From: Devosia soli
Lineage (GTDB): Bacteria; Pseudomonadota; Alphaproteobacteria; Rhizobiales; Devosiaceae
Direction of reading: 5' to 3'
NCBI RefSeq assembly: GCF_000970455.1
Contig: NZ_LAJG01000048.1
Coordinates: forward strand, 186,001-250,000
DNA: 64,000 bases
A program made the position numbers and the translations under genes. This document shows, one piece after another, positions 1 to 8,986 of this stretch (positions within the stretch are counted from its first letter, which is position 1; each line of letters starts with the position of its first letter). A model generated the notes under the pieces. The model made no database searches. It was given only the letters and a program-made list of their open reading frames with translations, and was not told the origin of the DNA.

Positions 1-333
1 GCCCTGCGCCTGATGGAAGCGCGGGACACGCTGGGCGGACTGACGCCGGGCCTTGCGGGCGAGGCCTTTGTCGTCGGCGGCATGATTGGCGTTGCCGCCA
101 TCGGGCTCGCCTTCGGTGGAGCACTTGCCGCGCTCGACAATGGCTATCGCCGCCTCGTCGCCCTGCGGCCGCTGACGCAGGCGCTGGTCGTCAGCCTCCT
201 GCCCCTTCTTGCCATCTTCACGCTGCGCGGCGGCTTCGATACCTCGATCTTCCGTCTCGATATCCTGCTGGTCGCGGGTCTCTCCGGCCTCTTCATTCGC
301 GCTCCTCTGCCGATGCGGAGGCCGGCGATATGA
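1..333 (+). CDS. C-terminal part of a polytopic membrane protein, candidate polysaccharide polymerase (5' truncated)
   Basis: The frame is open from the first base of the window, so only the last 110 residues are visible. They contain at least three hydrophobic stretches, a region rich in Gly/Ala, an Arg-Gly-Gly turn and a short basic tail, which is typical of the end of a multi-span inner-membrane protein. The stop codon overlaps the start of the next gene as ATGA, so it belongs to the polysaccharide operon that follows. Position at the head of an acyltransferase/flippase/glycosyltransferase operon suggests a Wzy-type polymerase or another membrane exopolysaccharide protein. That role is inferred from context only, since no diagnostic motif is present in the visible part. 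Confidence 0.6.
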   Translation, partial: ALRLMEARDTLGGLTPGLAGEAFVVGGMIGVAAIGLAFGGALAALDNGYRRLVALRPLTQALVVSLLPLLAIFTLRGGFDTSIFRLDILLVAGLSGLFIRAPLPMRRPAI

Positions 334-896
334 GTGCTTATCGGCCGGGACACTATCTGACCAAAGGGATCGATCGCCTGTTCGGCGCGGTGCGGGCGCT
401 CTGGTATCGCCGTGTCTATCTCGCCTGGGTCGACTTTGGCCATGGCGTCACCTTCGCTGGCACCATCCATTGCCCTGGCGTCACCGGCACGGTGGCAATC
501 GGCGACCGCAGTTATTTGGGGCACGGCGTCAGCCTTGCCGTTGCTGAAGGCGGCCGGATCACCGTCGGGCCGGATGTGTCCATCAATAAGGGATGTACCC
601 TTTCTGCGCGCCGCGCGGTGAGCATTGGCGGCGGCACGCGCATCGGCGACCACACCAGCATTCTCGACAGCGACCACCGGCTCGATCCGGATGTGCCGAT
701 CCTTGAGAGTGGGTTCGAGACGCGCCCGATCGTCATTGGCGCCAATGTCTGGATCGGCCGTCAGGTGACCATCCTTCCCGGCGTGACGGTGGGCGACCAT
801 GCGGTGATCGGGGCGCATAGCCTCGTCAATGCCGACGTCCCGCCGCGCGGCATCGCCTTCGGCACGCCGGCGCGCCTCCATCGGATACGGCCATGA
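330..896 (+). CDS. Hexapeptide-repeat (left-handed beta-helix) acyltransferase
   Basis: 188 residues. The middle and C-terminal parts carry repeated hexapeptide motifs of the [LIV]-G-x4 type (for example IGGGTRIGD, VIGANVWIG, ILPGVTVGD), which build a left-handed beta-helix, and a DSDH motif near residue 110 that supplies the usual catalytic histidine. The family transfers acetyl or other acyl groups to sugars, and here the acceptor is probably a residue of the exopolysaccharide repeat unit. The start overlaps the upstream stop and the stop overlaps the next start, both as ATGA, implying translational coupling. The acyl group and acceptor cannot be read from the sequence. Confidence 0.85.
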   Translation: MSAYRPGHYLTKGIDRLFGAVRALWYRRVYLAWVDFGHGVTFAGTIHCPGVTGTVAIGDRSYLGHGVSLAVAEGGRITVGPDVSINKGCTLSARRAVSIGGGTRIGDHTSILDSDHRLDPDVPILESGFETRPIVIGANVWIGRQVTILPGVTVGDHAVIGAHSLVNADVPPRGIAFGTPARLHRIRP

Positions 897-2026
897 GGCG
901 GGGCGGGCATCTTTATGGCGCAATGCTGGCAGCCTTGCCGGCCGCGGCGCTGTTTCTGGCTCAGACCTGGCTGGTCGCTGCCGGGAAGGCGGACGCCATC
1001 CTGCCCCTTGCCAGGTATGGAGGCCTTTTGGCGCTCTTCTTCTTTGCCTTCGACGGCAATTCCGGCCTCGCGCCCGGTCTCATACGGCTGCGGCACAGCG
1101 AGGCCGCCATCAGGACCGCCTTCCTCGCCTATCGTCTCAGCGTTCTCGGCCTTCTCGCGTCACTCCTGCCTGTTGCCTGGCTGTGGGACCCGGCCGGGAC
1201 GGCAGCGATGCTACCCTTTTGCGCCGCAGCATTGCTCCTGCGCTTGCCCTTTCTCGATGGCGACCTCGACCAACGGCGTTTGCAATCTGCCAGCATGCTG
1301 TTGCAGAACCTTTGGATGCTGCCACTGGCGGCGAGCGCGGTTCTTTGGGGTACCATCGATGCCGTGATCGCCGGCCAGTGCGCCCTGTGGTCGAGCCTCA
1401 TTTATGCCGCCGTCCACCTGCGCTTTCGCCGGCGCAGCCGTCTCACTTCGCTATCGGCGGCGCGCGACTCCTTGCGCGAAATCTGTTCGCTCATGGCCGC
1501 CAACGGGATCGGCCAGATCTATGGGCGCATGGTGCTCTTCGTTCTCGGCAGCAGTTTTGCCGGTCCGACGGCCGCGCTGATCGTTTATGGCAAGCAGCTC
1601 TTCAACGCTTCCGGCATCGTCGTCGCCTATCTGCGCCGCGCCGAACTGCAGCGGGGGACCGATCGATCGATGCGCCTCAGCCTTTGGGGCCAAGGGATCA
1701 TCGCCCTCGGCGGCAGCATGCTTCTCGCGCTCATGGCTTTCCGACTTGGCCTCAGCCCCCTGCCCCTCCTCGCGATCATTGCCTGGCAGATCGGAGAAAA
1801 ACTCTCCTCAACCGCCGTCTACAGCTTTCAAGTCGTCGACCGCCATGACCTTGGCCTTGCCGGGCTCGGTGCGGTCGTGGTGCTTGGATCGGCCGGCCTC
1901 ATTCTGGCAACGGGCACGGATCAGCCCCTGATCTTTGTCGGCAGCGAAACCTGTGCCTTTGCCCTCGTGCTGAGCCTGTGGATGCTGGCCCATCGGCGCC
2001 GCAGCGTCCTGGGAGCTGCACCATGA
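893..2026 (+). CDS. Multi-span membrane protein, probable polysaccharide flippase (Wzx-like)
   Basis: 377 residues, almost entirely hydrophobic, with about ten predicted membrane segments separated by short basic loops (for example RFRRRSRL near residue 180). Size, topology and position between an acyltransferase and a glycosyltransferase fit a Wzx/MATE-superfamily exporter that moves lipid-linked repeat units across the inner membrane. It is shorter than the usual 420-480 residues and I see no motif that proves the family, so the function is contextual. Both ends overlap neighbours by ATGA. Confidence 0.6.
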   Translation: MRRGGHLYGAMLAALPAAALFLAQTWLVAAGKADAILPLARYGGLLALFFFAFDGNSGLAPGLIRLRHSEAAIRTAFLAYRLSVLGLLASLLPVAWLWDPAGTAAMLPFCAAALLLRLPFLDGDLDQRRLQSASMLLQNLWMLPLAASAVLWGTIDAVIAGQCALWSSLIYAAVHLRFRRRSRLTSLSAARDSLREICSLMAANGIGQIYGRMVLFVLGSSFAGPTAALIVYGKQLFNASGIVVAYLRRAELQRGTDRSMRLSLWGQGIIALGGSMLLALMAFRLGLSPLPLLAIIAWQIGEKLSSTAVYSFQVVDRHDLGLAGLGAVVVLGSAGLILATGTDQPLIFVGSETCAFALVLSLWMLAHRRRSVLGAAP

Positions 2027-3105
2027 GGGTCGTCCATTATTCCACTCGCCTCGGCCGCTCCGGTGGGGGCCTCTACCACTCGGTGTCTGGGCTGGCGCGG
2101 GGCATGGCAGGCCTTGGCGCCGAGATCACCGTGGTGGGTGGAACGGAAAAAGGATTTGCCGACGAAAGGCACGTCTGGGGCGATCTTAGCCTCATCGGTC
2201 ATTCCCTCGGCCGACAGCGCTATGGGTTCTCGCCGGATATTCTGGGCGCGATCACCCGGCTCGAGCCCGATATCCTCCATATCCACGGCATCTGGTCGGC
2301 AAGCTCGATCTATGGCCGGTTTGCCTCGAAGAACACGCGGCTGGTGGTCTCCCCGCGCGGCATGCTCGACCCATGGATTCTCCAGCGTAAGCCATTGGTG
2401 AAACACGGCCACGCCGCCCTCTTCGAGCGTCCCATGCTGGCGCGTGCGCACGTTCATGCACTCTCCGCGCACGAGGCCGATTGCGTCAGGGCCTTCATGC
2501 CCACCCTCAGCGACCGCGTCTTTACTGTGCCCAATGGCATCCATGCCGCGCCGGGCCGATCGCCGGCGCGCAAGGGCGCTCTGTTCCTGGGACGCCTCCA
2601 CGAAAAGAAACAGGTTCTGAAATTGATCGACGCCTGGGAGACCCATGGCAAGAGCCTCAAGCTGACGATCGCCGGGTGGGGAGCGGCGGACTATGAAGCG
2701 CAGGTCGCGGCCCGCTGTCAGGGAAAACAGCGCGTCCGCTTCGCCGGCGGAGTGCATGACGAAGCCAAGGCCGAGGCGCTTGCAACAGCAGAATTCTTTA
2801 TCCTGCCCTCGCTCAGCGAAGGGCTGCCGATGGCCGCGCTTGAAGCCTTGGCGGCGGGGTCAATTCCCATCCTCACCGAGGCCTGTCACCTGCCGGAACT
2901 CTTTGCCAACGACATCTCGATCCGCATGGAAGCCGATTTTTCCGATTTTGCCGGCGTTCTCGAGCGATTGCGCGCGATGACCGGCAGCGAAAAGGCGCGG
3001 CGCAGCGCCAAAGCCCGGGAAGCCGCCGAGGCGTTTCTCTGGCCTGGCATCGCCCGCCGCATGCTCGACCATTACTCTGCTATTCTCGAGGGACCAGCCC
3101 CATGA
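2023..3105 (+). CDS. GT4-type glycosyltransferase
   Basis: 360 residues. The N-terminus has the glycine-rich loop seen in GT-B enzymes (SGGGLYHS near residue 12). The C-terminal domain carries the E-x7-E signature of retaining GT4 enzymes (EGLPMAALE near residue 267), preceded by LPSLS, and an LGRLHEKK segment at the domain start. It should add one sugar of the repeat unit at the cytoplasmic face. I chose the ATG at 2023 rather than an in-frame ATG 45 bases upstream, because it overlaps the preceding stop as ATGA like every other junction of this operon and begins directly with the MRVVHY core strand. Confidence 0.88.
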   Translation: MRVVHYSTRLGRSGGGLYHSVSGLARGMAGLGAEITVVGGTEKGFADERHVWGDLSLIGHSLGRQRYGFSPDILGAITRLEPDILHIHGIWSASSIYGRFASKNTRLVVSPRGMLDPWILQRKPLVKHGHAALFERPMLARAHVHALSAHEADCVRAFMPTLSDRVFTVPNGIHAAPGRSPARKGALFLGRLHEKKQVLKLIDAWETHGKSLKLTIAGWGAADYEAQVAARCQGKQRVRFAGGVHDEAKAEALATAEFFILPSLSEGLPMAALEALAAGSIPILTEACHLPELFANDISIRMEADFSDFAGVLERLRAMTGSEKARRSAKAREAAEAFLWPGIARRMLDHYSAILEGPAP

Positions 3106-3710
3106 CACGACTTGCCGCGTCCCATTTTCCGCTGCGTCACCGTCTCTTCCGGGCCCTGTGGATGGTGACCTGGGCTGTGCTTGCGCGCTGGACCCCGGCG
3201 CCGCTTCATGCCTGGCGGCTGTGGCTGCTGCGTCTATTCGGGGCGCAGGTCGGGCAAGGCGCGCGGATCTACGGCACGGCGTGCATCTGGTATCCCCCAA
3301 ATCTTCAGGTCGATCAAGGCGCGGTCATCGGCTGGGATACGGTGATCTATTGTCAGGCGCCGATCCATATCGGCCGCAATGCCATCGTGTCCCAGTATGC
3401 GCACCTGATCAGCGGCAGTCACGACATCGACCGGCGGGGCCTGCCCCTGATCTTGCGGCCCATCCATATCGGCGTCGATGCCTGGATCTGCGCCGGGGCC
3501 ATGGTCGGCCCCGGCGTCACGGTCGGCGATGGTGCGGTGCTCGGCGCTCGAGCCGTCGCCTTTTCCGACCTCGCCGCCTGGTCGGTCTATATCGGCAATC
3601 CCGCAAAATACCTGCGGCGGCGGGAGATGGACGACAACTTGCCTACCAGCCCATTGCCATATGCGCCGCCTGAAAGGCCCGCGCCACTTCTGCATATCCC
3701 GCATCATTGA
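3102..3710 (+). CDS. WcaF-like acetyltransferase of the polysaccharide operon
   Basis: 202 residues. The N-terminal quarter has an amphipathic/hydrophobic helix (LWMVTWAVLARW), followed by LRLFGAQVG and hexapeptide repeats to about residue 170. ISGSHDID near residue 105 holds the probable catalytic His. This arrangement matches WcaF-like colanic-acid acetyltransferases. It is the last gene of the ATGA-coupled operon. Its final 68 bases overlap the end of the convergent SGNH-hydrolase gene, so the Pro-rich C-terminal tail is encoded opposite that gene's stop region. The acceptor sugar is unknown. Confidence 0.85.
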   Translation: MTRLAASHFPLRHRLFRALWMVTWAVLARWTPAPLHAWRLWLLRLFGAQVGQGARIYGTACIWYPPNLQVDQGAVIGWDTVIYCQAPIHIGRNAIVSQYAHLISGSHDIDRRGLPLILRPIHIGVDAWICAGAMVGPGVTVGDGAVLGARAVAFSDLAAWSVYIGNPAKYLRRREMDDNLPTSPLPYAPPERPAPLLHIPHH

Positions 3711-5559
3711 GATGGAGGTGATCCGACCGGAGCGAGCGCGGGATATAGCCGGCCGCAATATCGCTGGTGTCTTCCGGCGATCCATTGGTCTTGGCCTTCA
3801 GGGCCGCGACCAGATCGACGAACCGCACGCCATATAGTCCGGCGAGCTGGGCATTGAGCGAAGCAAGGCTGGCAATGCCTCCGGGCGTATCGGCAGCGCT
3901 CGGCAGGATGGCACCGATGAGAAAACGCGTGTGCGAAAGCGAAGCGACGGCTGCCGCGATATCCGCGGTCACGGAGTAACCCGATTGCGCGCCGTTTCGG
4001 CCGAGCCAGAGCCATGCCGTCATGCCGCGAAGCGACTTGCCCCAGGCGCAGAAGAACCGCGTGCCCGCCTGGACCGGCACGACAACGCCGGGTGAACTGC
4101 GGCTAAAACTCCAATTGCCGGAGGCATCCGTGCTCATGACGCCTGGAATGCCGGCCAGAACCCCGCGTTGCGTGCCCGAAAACGTGCCGGAATTGGTGAG
4201 GACATTGATCGATTTCTGCGTCACCGCCACCGAGCCCGAGGCCGGGATGGCATTGCCCGCCAGGGTCACCGTGATGGGCACCGCATTCATGCGCGCGGCA
4301 ATCTGCGTCGATGTTTGCCCACCCAACCCATGGCGCAGCACGGCGCGGGGCGGAGTGAAAAGTGCCTGCGCGACCATGGGATAGGTAAAGCTGCCGGTGC
4401 TGCCGCCGGTTGCGCCAGCACCAGCCGTAAGACTATCGCCCCAGGCTACCGCACCATTGCCCGCCATCTGCGCAACGAGATCTTCCTCGTCGAGCATGCC
4501 GGCAAAAAGCCGGAGCCGGCTGATGCTGCCGGCCCAAAGGCCAGTGGCGATCGAGCGGCCGCGGCCGAGCCGGATGGCGGCGAGGCCTGGAAAGATGCCC
4601 GTGCTCGCACGCGACATGCCCTGGCCCAGAAGACCTGCAATACAAAGACCGTCCCGCGCCGCAAAGCCGACGGAGAAGCGGGTATTGGCGGCGACGATGC
4701 CGAGGTCGAGATTGACCTGTTCGACCTGCATGCCGCTGCCGCCGAAAGAAACGATGAAGCGCAGATGCTGGCTCGCGTCCCAGATCAGCCGGATGAAATT
4801 GCGCTCGAACCAGTTGCCGTTGAATTCTGCATTGTCATCGGCCTGGAAGACGATGCCTCCACTACCACCGCTTGCGGGCGTCACCGCCTCGACGATGCCG
4901 CAGAGAGCGCCCGGGGTAAACCCGGCATAAGGCACGGCTTCGCGGAGCGAGAGGTCGTCGACGCAATAGCTGCCGCTCGATGGGTTGACCTGATGGCGCA
5001 GGGCGATGGACGCATTGCCCGGGCTGAACCCGCCGCAATAAAGCGTCACCGGCGCCGGGGCTACATTGGTCAGATTGGCCGTTTGCGCATAGTTCGCCGT
5101 GCCGGCGCCCGCGGCACCGAAACCGAGCGCTGCATTGGATGCCGTTTCGCGCCAGACATTGGCGGTAAGGCGATAGGCGCGGCCGGCGGTAGAAATAAGC
5201 CCTGCGATTGTTCGATAGGCGCCCGAACCATTGCCACCGCTGCCGGTGACCCGCAGCGCCCCTGAAGCAAGCGAAAGGGAACTGCCAACCCCTGTCCAGT
5301 CGGCGAGGGACCCGGCGGCGAAGCTGCCATCGCTGAGGAGTTCGCGCGCGCCGGGGCTTACATAGGGCCCGATGATGAGATGGCCCGCGGCCGGAACCGT
5401 GGCGCCGATCGCCGAACGAAACTGCGCTTCATCGGCGTAACGTCGGCCCGCATGACGGAACTGCCCGGCGCCGTAATCGGCATCAAGCCAAGCCTGGCTG
5501 ACGGCGCTGTCGCCTTTGATTTTTTGCCGGAGGCCGAGTCCAGCCGCAATGCCCACCAT
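3643..5559 (-). CDS. Large SGNH/GDSL hydrolase with beta-sandwich modules, candidate phage/GTA-type spike or fibre protein
   Basis: 638 residues. The start is the ATG overlapping the upstream stop as TGATG; a longer reading of this frame would run over the upstream gene and is rejected. Order: a short N-terminal segment resembling a tail/spike attachment region; about residues 90-220, a Gly/Ser/Ala-rich beta-sandwich like carbohydrate-binding modules (starting LLSDGSF); about 230-370, a concanavalin/LamG-like region; then an SGNH hydrolase domain with block I GDSLTAG and a C-terminal DHLHLNDAGY carrying the Asp-x-x-His pair. An insertion splits the hydrolase domain. No signal peptide is seen, which argues against an ordinary secreted esterase. 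Its upstream partner resembles the Rcc01079 spike-base family, so this may correspond to the receptor-binding partner and act on a surface glycan. That role is inferred. Confidence 0.7.
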   Translation of the reverse strand: MVGIAAGLGLRQKIKGDSAVSQAWLDADYGAGQFRHAGRRYADEAQFRSAIGATVPAAGHLIIGPYVSPGARELLSDGSFAAGSLADWTGVGSSLSLASGALRVTGSGGNGSGAYRTIAGLISTAGRAYRLTANVWRETASNAALGFGAAGAGTANYAQTANLTNVAPAPVTLYCGGFSPGNASIALRHQVNPSSGSYCVDDLSLREAVPYAGFTPGALCGIVEAVTPASGGSGGIVFQADDNAEFNGNWFERNFIRLIWDASQHLRFIVSFGGSGMQVEQVNLDLGIVAANTRFSVGFAARDGLCIAGLLGQGMSRASTGIFPGLAAIRLGRGRSIATGLWAGSISRLRLFAGMLDEEDLVAQMAGNGAVAWGDSLTAGAGATGGSTGSFTYPMVAQALFTPPRAVLRHGLGGQTSTQIAARMNAVPITVTLAGNAIPASGSVAVTQKSINVLTNSGTFSGTQRGVLAGIPGVMSTDASGNWSFSRSSPGVVVPVQAGTRFFCAWGKSLRGMTAWLWLGRNGAQSGYSVTADIAAAVASLSHTRFLIGAILPSAADTPGGIASLASLNAQLAGLYGVRFVDLVAALKAKTNGSPEDTSDIAAGYIPRSLRSDHLHLNDAGYAEVARAFQAAHMAMGW

Positions 5560-5819
5560 CAGTAAAGCCCGATAAGCGAAGCTGCCGACGTGCCGGTCAG
5601 CACGCGGACGACGCGGATCGGCAGGAGGGCGCCGGCGGAGAGGCCTTCGAAGGTAATCGTCCCGCCGCCCAGCATCTCGACTTCGAGCGTGCCACCGCCG
5701 CCGACATAGACGGCCCGCGTCGGCTGATCGAATACCGCGGCATTGTTGGGCGAAATGGCAAAGGCACCAGCCGCTGGCGCGGCAAGATTCATTGCAAACG
5801 AGGAAAAGATATCGGCCAT
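5559..5819 (-). CDS. Small spike-base-like protein (resembles RcGTA Rcc01079 family)
   Basis: 86 residues, preceded by a strong Shine-Dalgarno (AAGGGAG). The sequence shows the compact beta pattern I associate with the Rcc01079-type spike base protein of gene transfer agents and related phages: an N-terminal PAAGAFAISP segment, a central TRAVYVGGGGTLEVEM strand pair, then TITFEGLSAGALLPIRV and a C-terminal TSAASLIGLY. The stop overlaps the start of the large SGNH protein as TGATG. No head, portal or tail gene lies nearby, so this is an isolated two-gene module. Family assignment is from memory of the pattern, not from a search. Confidence 0.6.
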   Translation of the reverse strand: MADIFSSFAMNLAAPAAGAFAISPNNAAVFDQPTRAVYVGGGGTLEVEMLGGGTITFEGLSAGALLPIRVVRVLTGTSAASLIGLY

Positions 5820-5957
5820 GCTCGGCTCCCTTGATGCGATGCACCCAGTCTAGGAGCGGGGTTCGAGCCGGGGAGAGATTTGCGTTACCGCATCCGCAAG
5901 TGGCTGTGCCAACGCGAGAAATGCACTATTCTCGGATGGGCAGAAGCGAGATCGAGC

Positions 5958-6971
5958 GTGAAGATTTTCATTACCGGCGCCGCCGGCTTTATCGGCTACC
6001 ATCTGGCGAAGAGGCTCCTTGCGGATGACCATCTGGTTTGCGGCTATGACGGGATGACCCGATATTACGATCCGGAACTCAAACGTTCCCGGCTGGCGCG
6101 GCTCAAAAAATCCAATGCCTTCTCCTTTGTCGAAGCCATGCTCGAAGATCGGGCGGCGCTGGAGACTGCCGTTTCGGATTTTGCGCCAGACATCGTTGTG
6201 CACCTCGGCGCCCAGGCAGGCGTCCGATACAGCCTCGAAGCGCCCCAGGCCTATATCGACGCCAATATCACCGGCACGTTCAATCTGCTTGAAATCCTCC
6301 GCCAGTCCCTGCCAAAGCACCTGCTTTTTGCCTCGACCTCATCAATCTATGGCGGCAACGAAACCATGCCGTTTAACGAAAGCGACCGCACCGACTTCCC
6401 GGTGTCGCTTTACGCCGCGACCAAGAAGGCGGGCGAGGCGATGAGCCACGCCTATGCCCATCTCTTCGATATTCCGACGACGTGTTTCCGCTTCTTTACC
6501 GTCTATGGCCCGTGGGGCCGGCCGGATATGGCGCCCTATAAGTTCACGGCCGCGATCAGCCAGGATCAGCCGATCGACGTCTATGGCGAAGGCCGCATGC
6601 GGCGCGATTTTACCTATATCGACGATCTCGTTGAAGCCATCGTGCGGCTGATGGACGCCGTGCCGATCAAGGGATATCCCGTCCCGATCGACGGCGCCTC
6701 AGATTCGCTTTCGCCCATCGCCCCATGGCGCAGCGTCAATATCGGAGGCGGCCAGCCGACCGGTCTCATGGATTTCATTGCCGCCATCGAGAAGACGCTG
6801 GGCAAGACGGCGAAGAAGAATTTTATGCCCATGCAGCAGGGCGATGTCGAGGAAACCTACGCCTCGCCCGCTCTTTTGCAGGCGCTAACCGGCTATAAGC
6901 CGGATACGACAGTCGACGCCGGTATTGCGGCCTTTGTCCGCTGGTACCAAGACTACTACCGCTTGTCCTAG
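5958..6971 (+). CDS. NAD-dependent epimerase/dehydratase, probable UDP-glucuronate 4-epimerase
   Basis: 337 residues, extended SDR family. The Rossmann glycine motif TGAAGFIG lies at residues 6-13, an STSS segment near 127 provides the catalytic Ser/Thr, and Y152-x3-K156 (YAATK) is the catalytic pair. [14 protein letters not shown] and a late NIGGG match UDP-glucuronate/UDP-galacturonate epimerases, whose usual length is about 335. It would supply UDP-GalA or a related uronic acid for the exopolysaccharide. I start at GTG 5958, because MKIFITG is the usual N-terminus of the family; a frame-open ATG further upstream would add 26 atypical residues. It ends convergently with the next gene, overlapping by 4 bases. 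Confidence 0.85.
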   Translation: MKIFITGAAGFIGYHLAKRLLADDHLVCGYDGMTRYYDPELKRSRLARLKKSNAFSFVEAMLEDRAALETAVSDFAPDIVVHLGAQAGVRYSLEAPQAYIDANITGTFNLLEILRQSLPKHLLFASTSSIYGGNETMPFNESDRTDFPVSLYAATKKAGEAMSHAYAHLFDIPTTCFRFFTVYGPWGRPDMAPYKFTAAISQDQPIDVYGEGRMRRDFTYIDDLVEAIVRLMDAVPIKGYPVPIDGASDSLSPIAPWRSVNIGGGQPTGLMDFIAAIEKTLGKTAKKNFMPMQQGDVEETYASPALLQALTGYKPDTTVDAGIAAFVRWYQDYYRLS

Positions 6972-8815
6972 GCTGCGGAATATCCCGGCTCATAGCGCCG
7001 CACCGGCCAACGCAACGCCGCCGGCTGCAAGGACAGCGCCGGCACGATGGGGAGCGACACGGTATTGGCCTGGCGCATAGTGACGATGATGTCGTGCATC
7101 TGTTCGCGCAGCGTCCTGCCCCATGAGGCGACGACGACCGCGGCATCGGCCGCCGGCAGGATATAGGCTGCCTCCGCCGACCAGGCCATGGCCGGCATAT
7201 CGATGACGATCGTATCGAAACTGGCGCGCGCTCCGCGCAGCACATCGGCAAAGCCAGCGCCGCCAAAAAGGTTTTCGGCTCCCGCATCGCTGCGGCCGGC
7301 ATTGACCAGAACCGAGACCTTGGAAAGCGGATCGCGCAACAGCATCCCCGCGGTTCGCGTCGCCGCAAGCCGCCCTGACAGAATATCTTCAAATGTCCCG
7401 GCGAGCGGCGCGTCGATGTGCCGATGAAGCGCTGCGGATCGCACGTCGGCATCGATCAGGAGCACATTCTGCCCAGTCGCTTCGAAGGCCCTTGCCAATC
7501 CGAGGGCGATCGTGGTCTTGCCGTCTCCCTCATTGGCGGAGGTGACGACGACGATCCGCCCCGGCACATTAGGCAATAGATTGCGCTGCACCGCCACGCG
7601 CAGCGTCCGCATGCTCTCGGAAAAAGGGGAGATGGGCGCTTCGATCACCGCATCGGCATGGCTCACGCCATCGAGCCGCATGGGCCGGAGGCGCGGCACC
7701 GCCACTGCCGTCGTCACGCCAGCGGCATCGGCCAGTTCGGCGGTCGAGCGCATGCCATGCGCCATGCCATCGAGCAGGAAGCCCGCGCCGAAGGACAGCG
7801 CGACGCCAAAGAGCCCGGCGACGCCCATCACCGTCTTGACGTCGGGCCAGATCGGTTCTGCCGGAACGGAGGCCGAGGCGATAAGGCGCGCATCGGGCCG
7901 CTGCAGGGTAGCTTCCGCATCGAGCGCTCGGACGCGGCGGCGCAGATCGGCAGCCTCGGCTTTGGCATCGATCGCGCTCTGCTCGATGCTGACCCATTGC
8001 GCCATGAGAGCGTGCCGGACGAAACCGGTCAGGTTGGCAAGCTGAAGCGGTTGGCGCGCCTGCCCGACCCGCACCGCACGCTCGGCCAATGCGGACTTCA
8101 GCGGTTCGGCCAGCGCAGCTGTCTTGGCGTCGACAGAAAGCTCGGCGACCATGGCCTGAACAATTGCGTCCGATTGCCGGTCAAGGGCGCTGGCCCGCTG
8201 GTCGACGGTGCTGAACTCCAGGGAAACCAGATCTCGCGCTTCTTCGACAGCAGCGATCTTGGCCTGCAGTTGCAGCTCGATATACGCCGCCGCCACCGCA
8301 TTGGCGAGATCGGCAGCCACCTCCGCAGAGGCAGCGCGCCCCGTAATGGCAATCACCGGCGTCAGTCCCTTCCGCGTGATCGTCACCGATTGGCGGATCA
8401 ACCGAACAAGGCTTGCCCGATCCTCGCCGCCATCGCCCAGTCTCTCAGGCACGATACGAAAGAAATCCAGCACCCAGGGCCGGACATCCAAGCCATCGAT
8501 CAGGGCGCGGCTATCGAGCGGCACCAACTCATCCGCCGCCGCGACAAAAGTCGGCTCCGCGCGCATGACCTCGACCATGCCATCGATGAAGCCGTTATCA
8601 GGCGCCTTGGGAAGGGTTGCTTGGCTGCCGACGTTCGAGAGAATGCCCCCATGCGGCTCAACCACAATCAAAGCAACAGCGCTGAAGGATGGTCGCAATA
8701 TCTGGGTTGTCGCCCAGGCGGAAAATACTATGGCAAAAAAGACCAAAGCCATGGCCTTTGAATGCCTAAACAGTATGCCGACGAAACGTTCAAGCCAGAT
8801 ACGCGTGTTCAACAC
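6968..8815 (-). CDS. Wzz/BY-kinase-type polysaccharide co-polymerase (divergent)
   Basis: 615 residues. Transmembrane segments near 20-40 and 328-350 enclose a periplasmic, partly coiled-coil region, and a cytoplasmic P-loop domain follows. Walker A is [10 protein letters not shown] (about 426-435) and Walker A' is LLIDADVRS (about 452-460). Walker B reads VIDMPA instead of the usual IDTPP. The C-terminus has only two tyrosines (YEPGY) rather than a Tyr cluster. It should control chain length and export of the polysaccharide. The weak Walker B and minimal Tyr tail suggest reduced or altered kinase activity compared with the paralogue at 9775-11910. Confidence 0.85.
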   Translation of the reverse strand: MLNTRIWLERFVGILFRHSKAMALVFFAIVFSAWATTQILRPSFSAVALIVVEPHGGILSNVGSQATLPKAPDNGFIDGMVEVMRAEPTFVAAADELVPLDSRALIDGLDVRPWVLDFFRIVPERLGDGGEDRASLVRLIRQSVTITRKGLTPVIAITGRAASAEVAADLANAVAAAYIELQLQAKIAAVEEARDLVSLEFSTVDQRASALDRQSDAIVQAMVAELSVDAKTAALAEPLKSALAERAVRVGQARQPLQLANLTGFVRHALMAQWVSIEQSAIDAKAEAADLRRRVRALDAEATLQRPDARLIASASVPAEPIWPDVKTVMGVAGLFGVALSFGAGFLLDGMAHGMRSTAELADAAGVTTAVAVPRLRPMRLDGVSHADAVIEAPISPFSESMRTLRVAVQRNLLPNVPGRIVVVTSANEGDGKTTIALGLARAFEATGQNVLLIDADVRSAALHRHIDAPLAGTFEDILSGRLAATRTAGMLLRDPLSKVSVLVNAGRSDAGAENLFGGAGFADVLRGARASFDTIVIDMPAMAWSAEAAYILPAADAAVVVASWGRTLREQMHDIIVTMRQANTVSLPIVPALSLQPAALRWPVRRYEPGYSAA

Positions 8816-8986
8816 AGCGTTTCTCCAATTCCTCCCTATAGTTGAAGTCTATTTTTGACAGGTTGGCAAATCCTATCTCAGCAAAAAATCGGAACGTAGC
8901 CGCCATTGACCGATACTTTCACTTGACCGGCAATTTCGATAGGAGCAGAGCCAGACCTCTGGCTGCGACGGACTTGGACAGAATTC

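Noticed and set aside
5559-5844. Extended N-terminus of the SGNH protein (95 extra codons upstream of 5559)
   Set aside because: It would overlap the spike-base-like gene completely in another frame and has no ribosome site; residues are Arg/Cys-rich shadow sequence. The TGATG junction gives the natural start.
8816-8986. Housekeeping promoter starting TTGACA in the divergent gap
   Set aside because: TTGACA is present near 8857, but the next TAT-like hexamer is only about 13 bases away, too short a spacer for a standard promoter.
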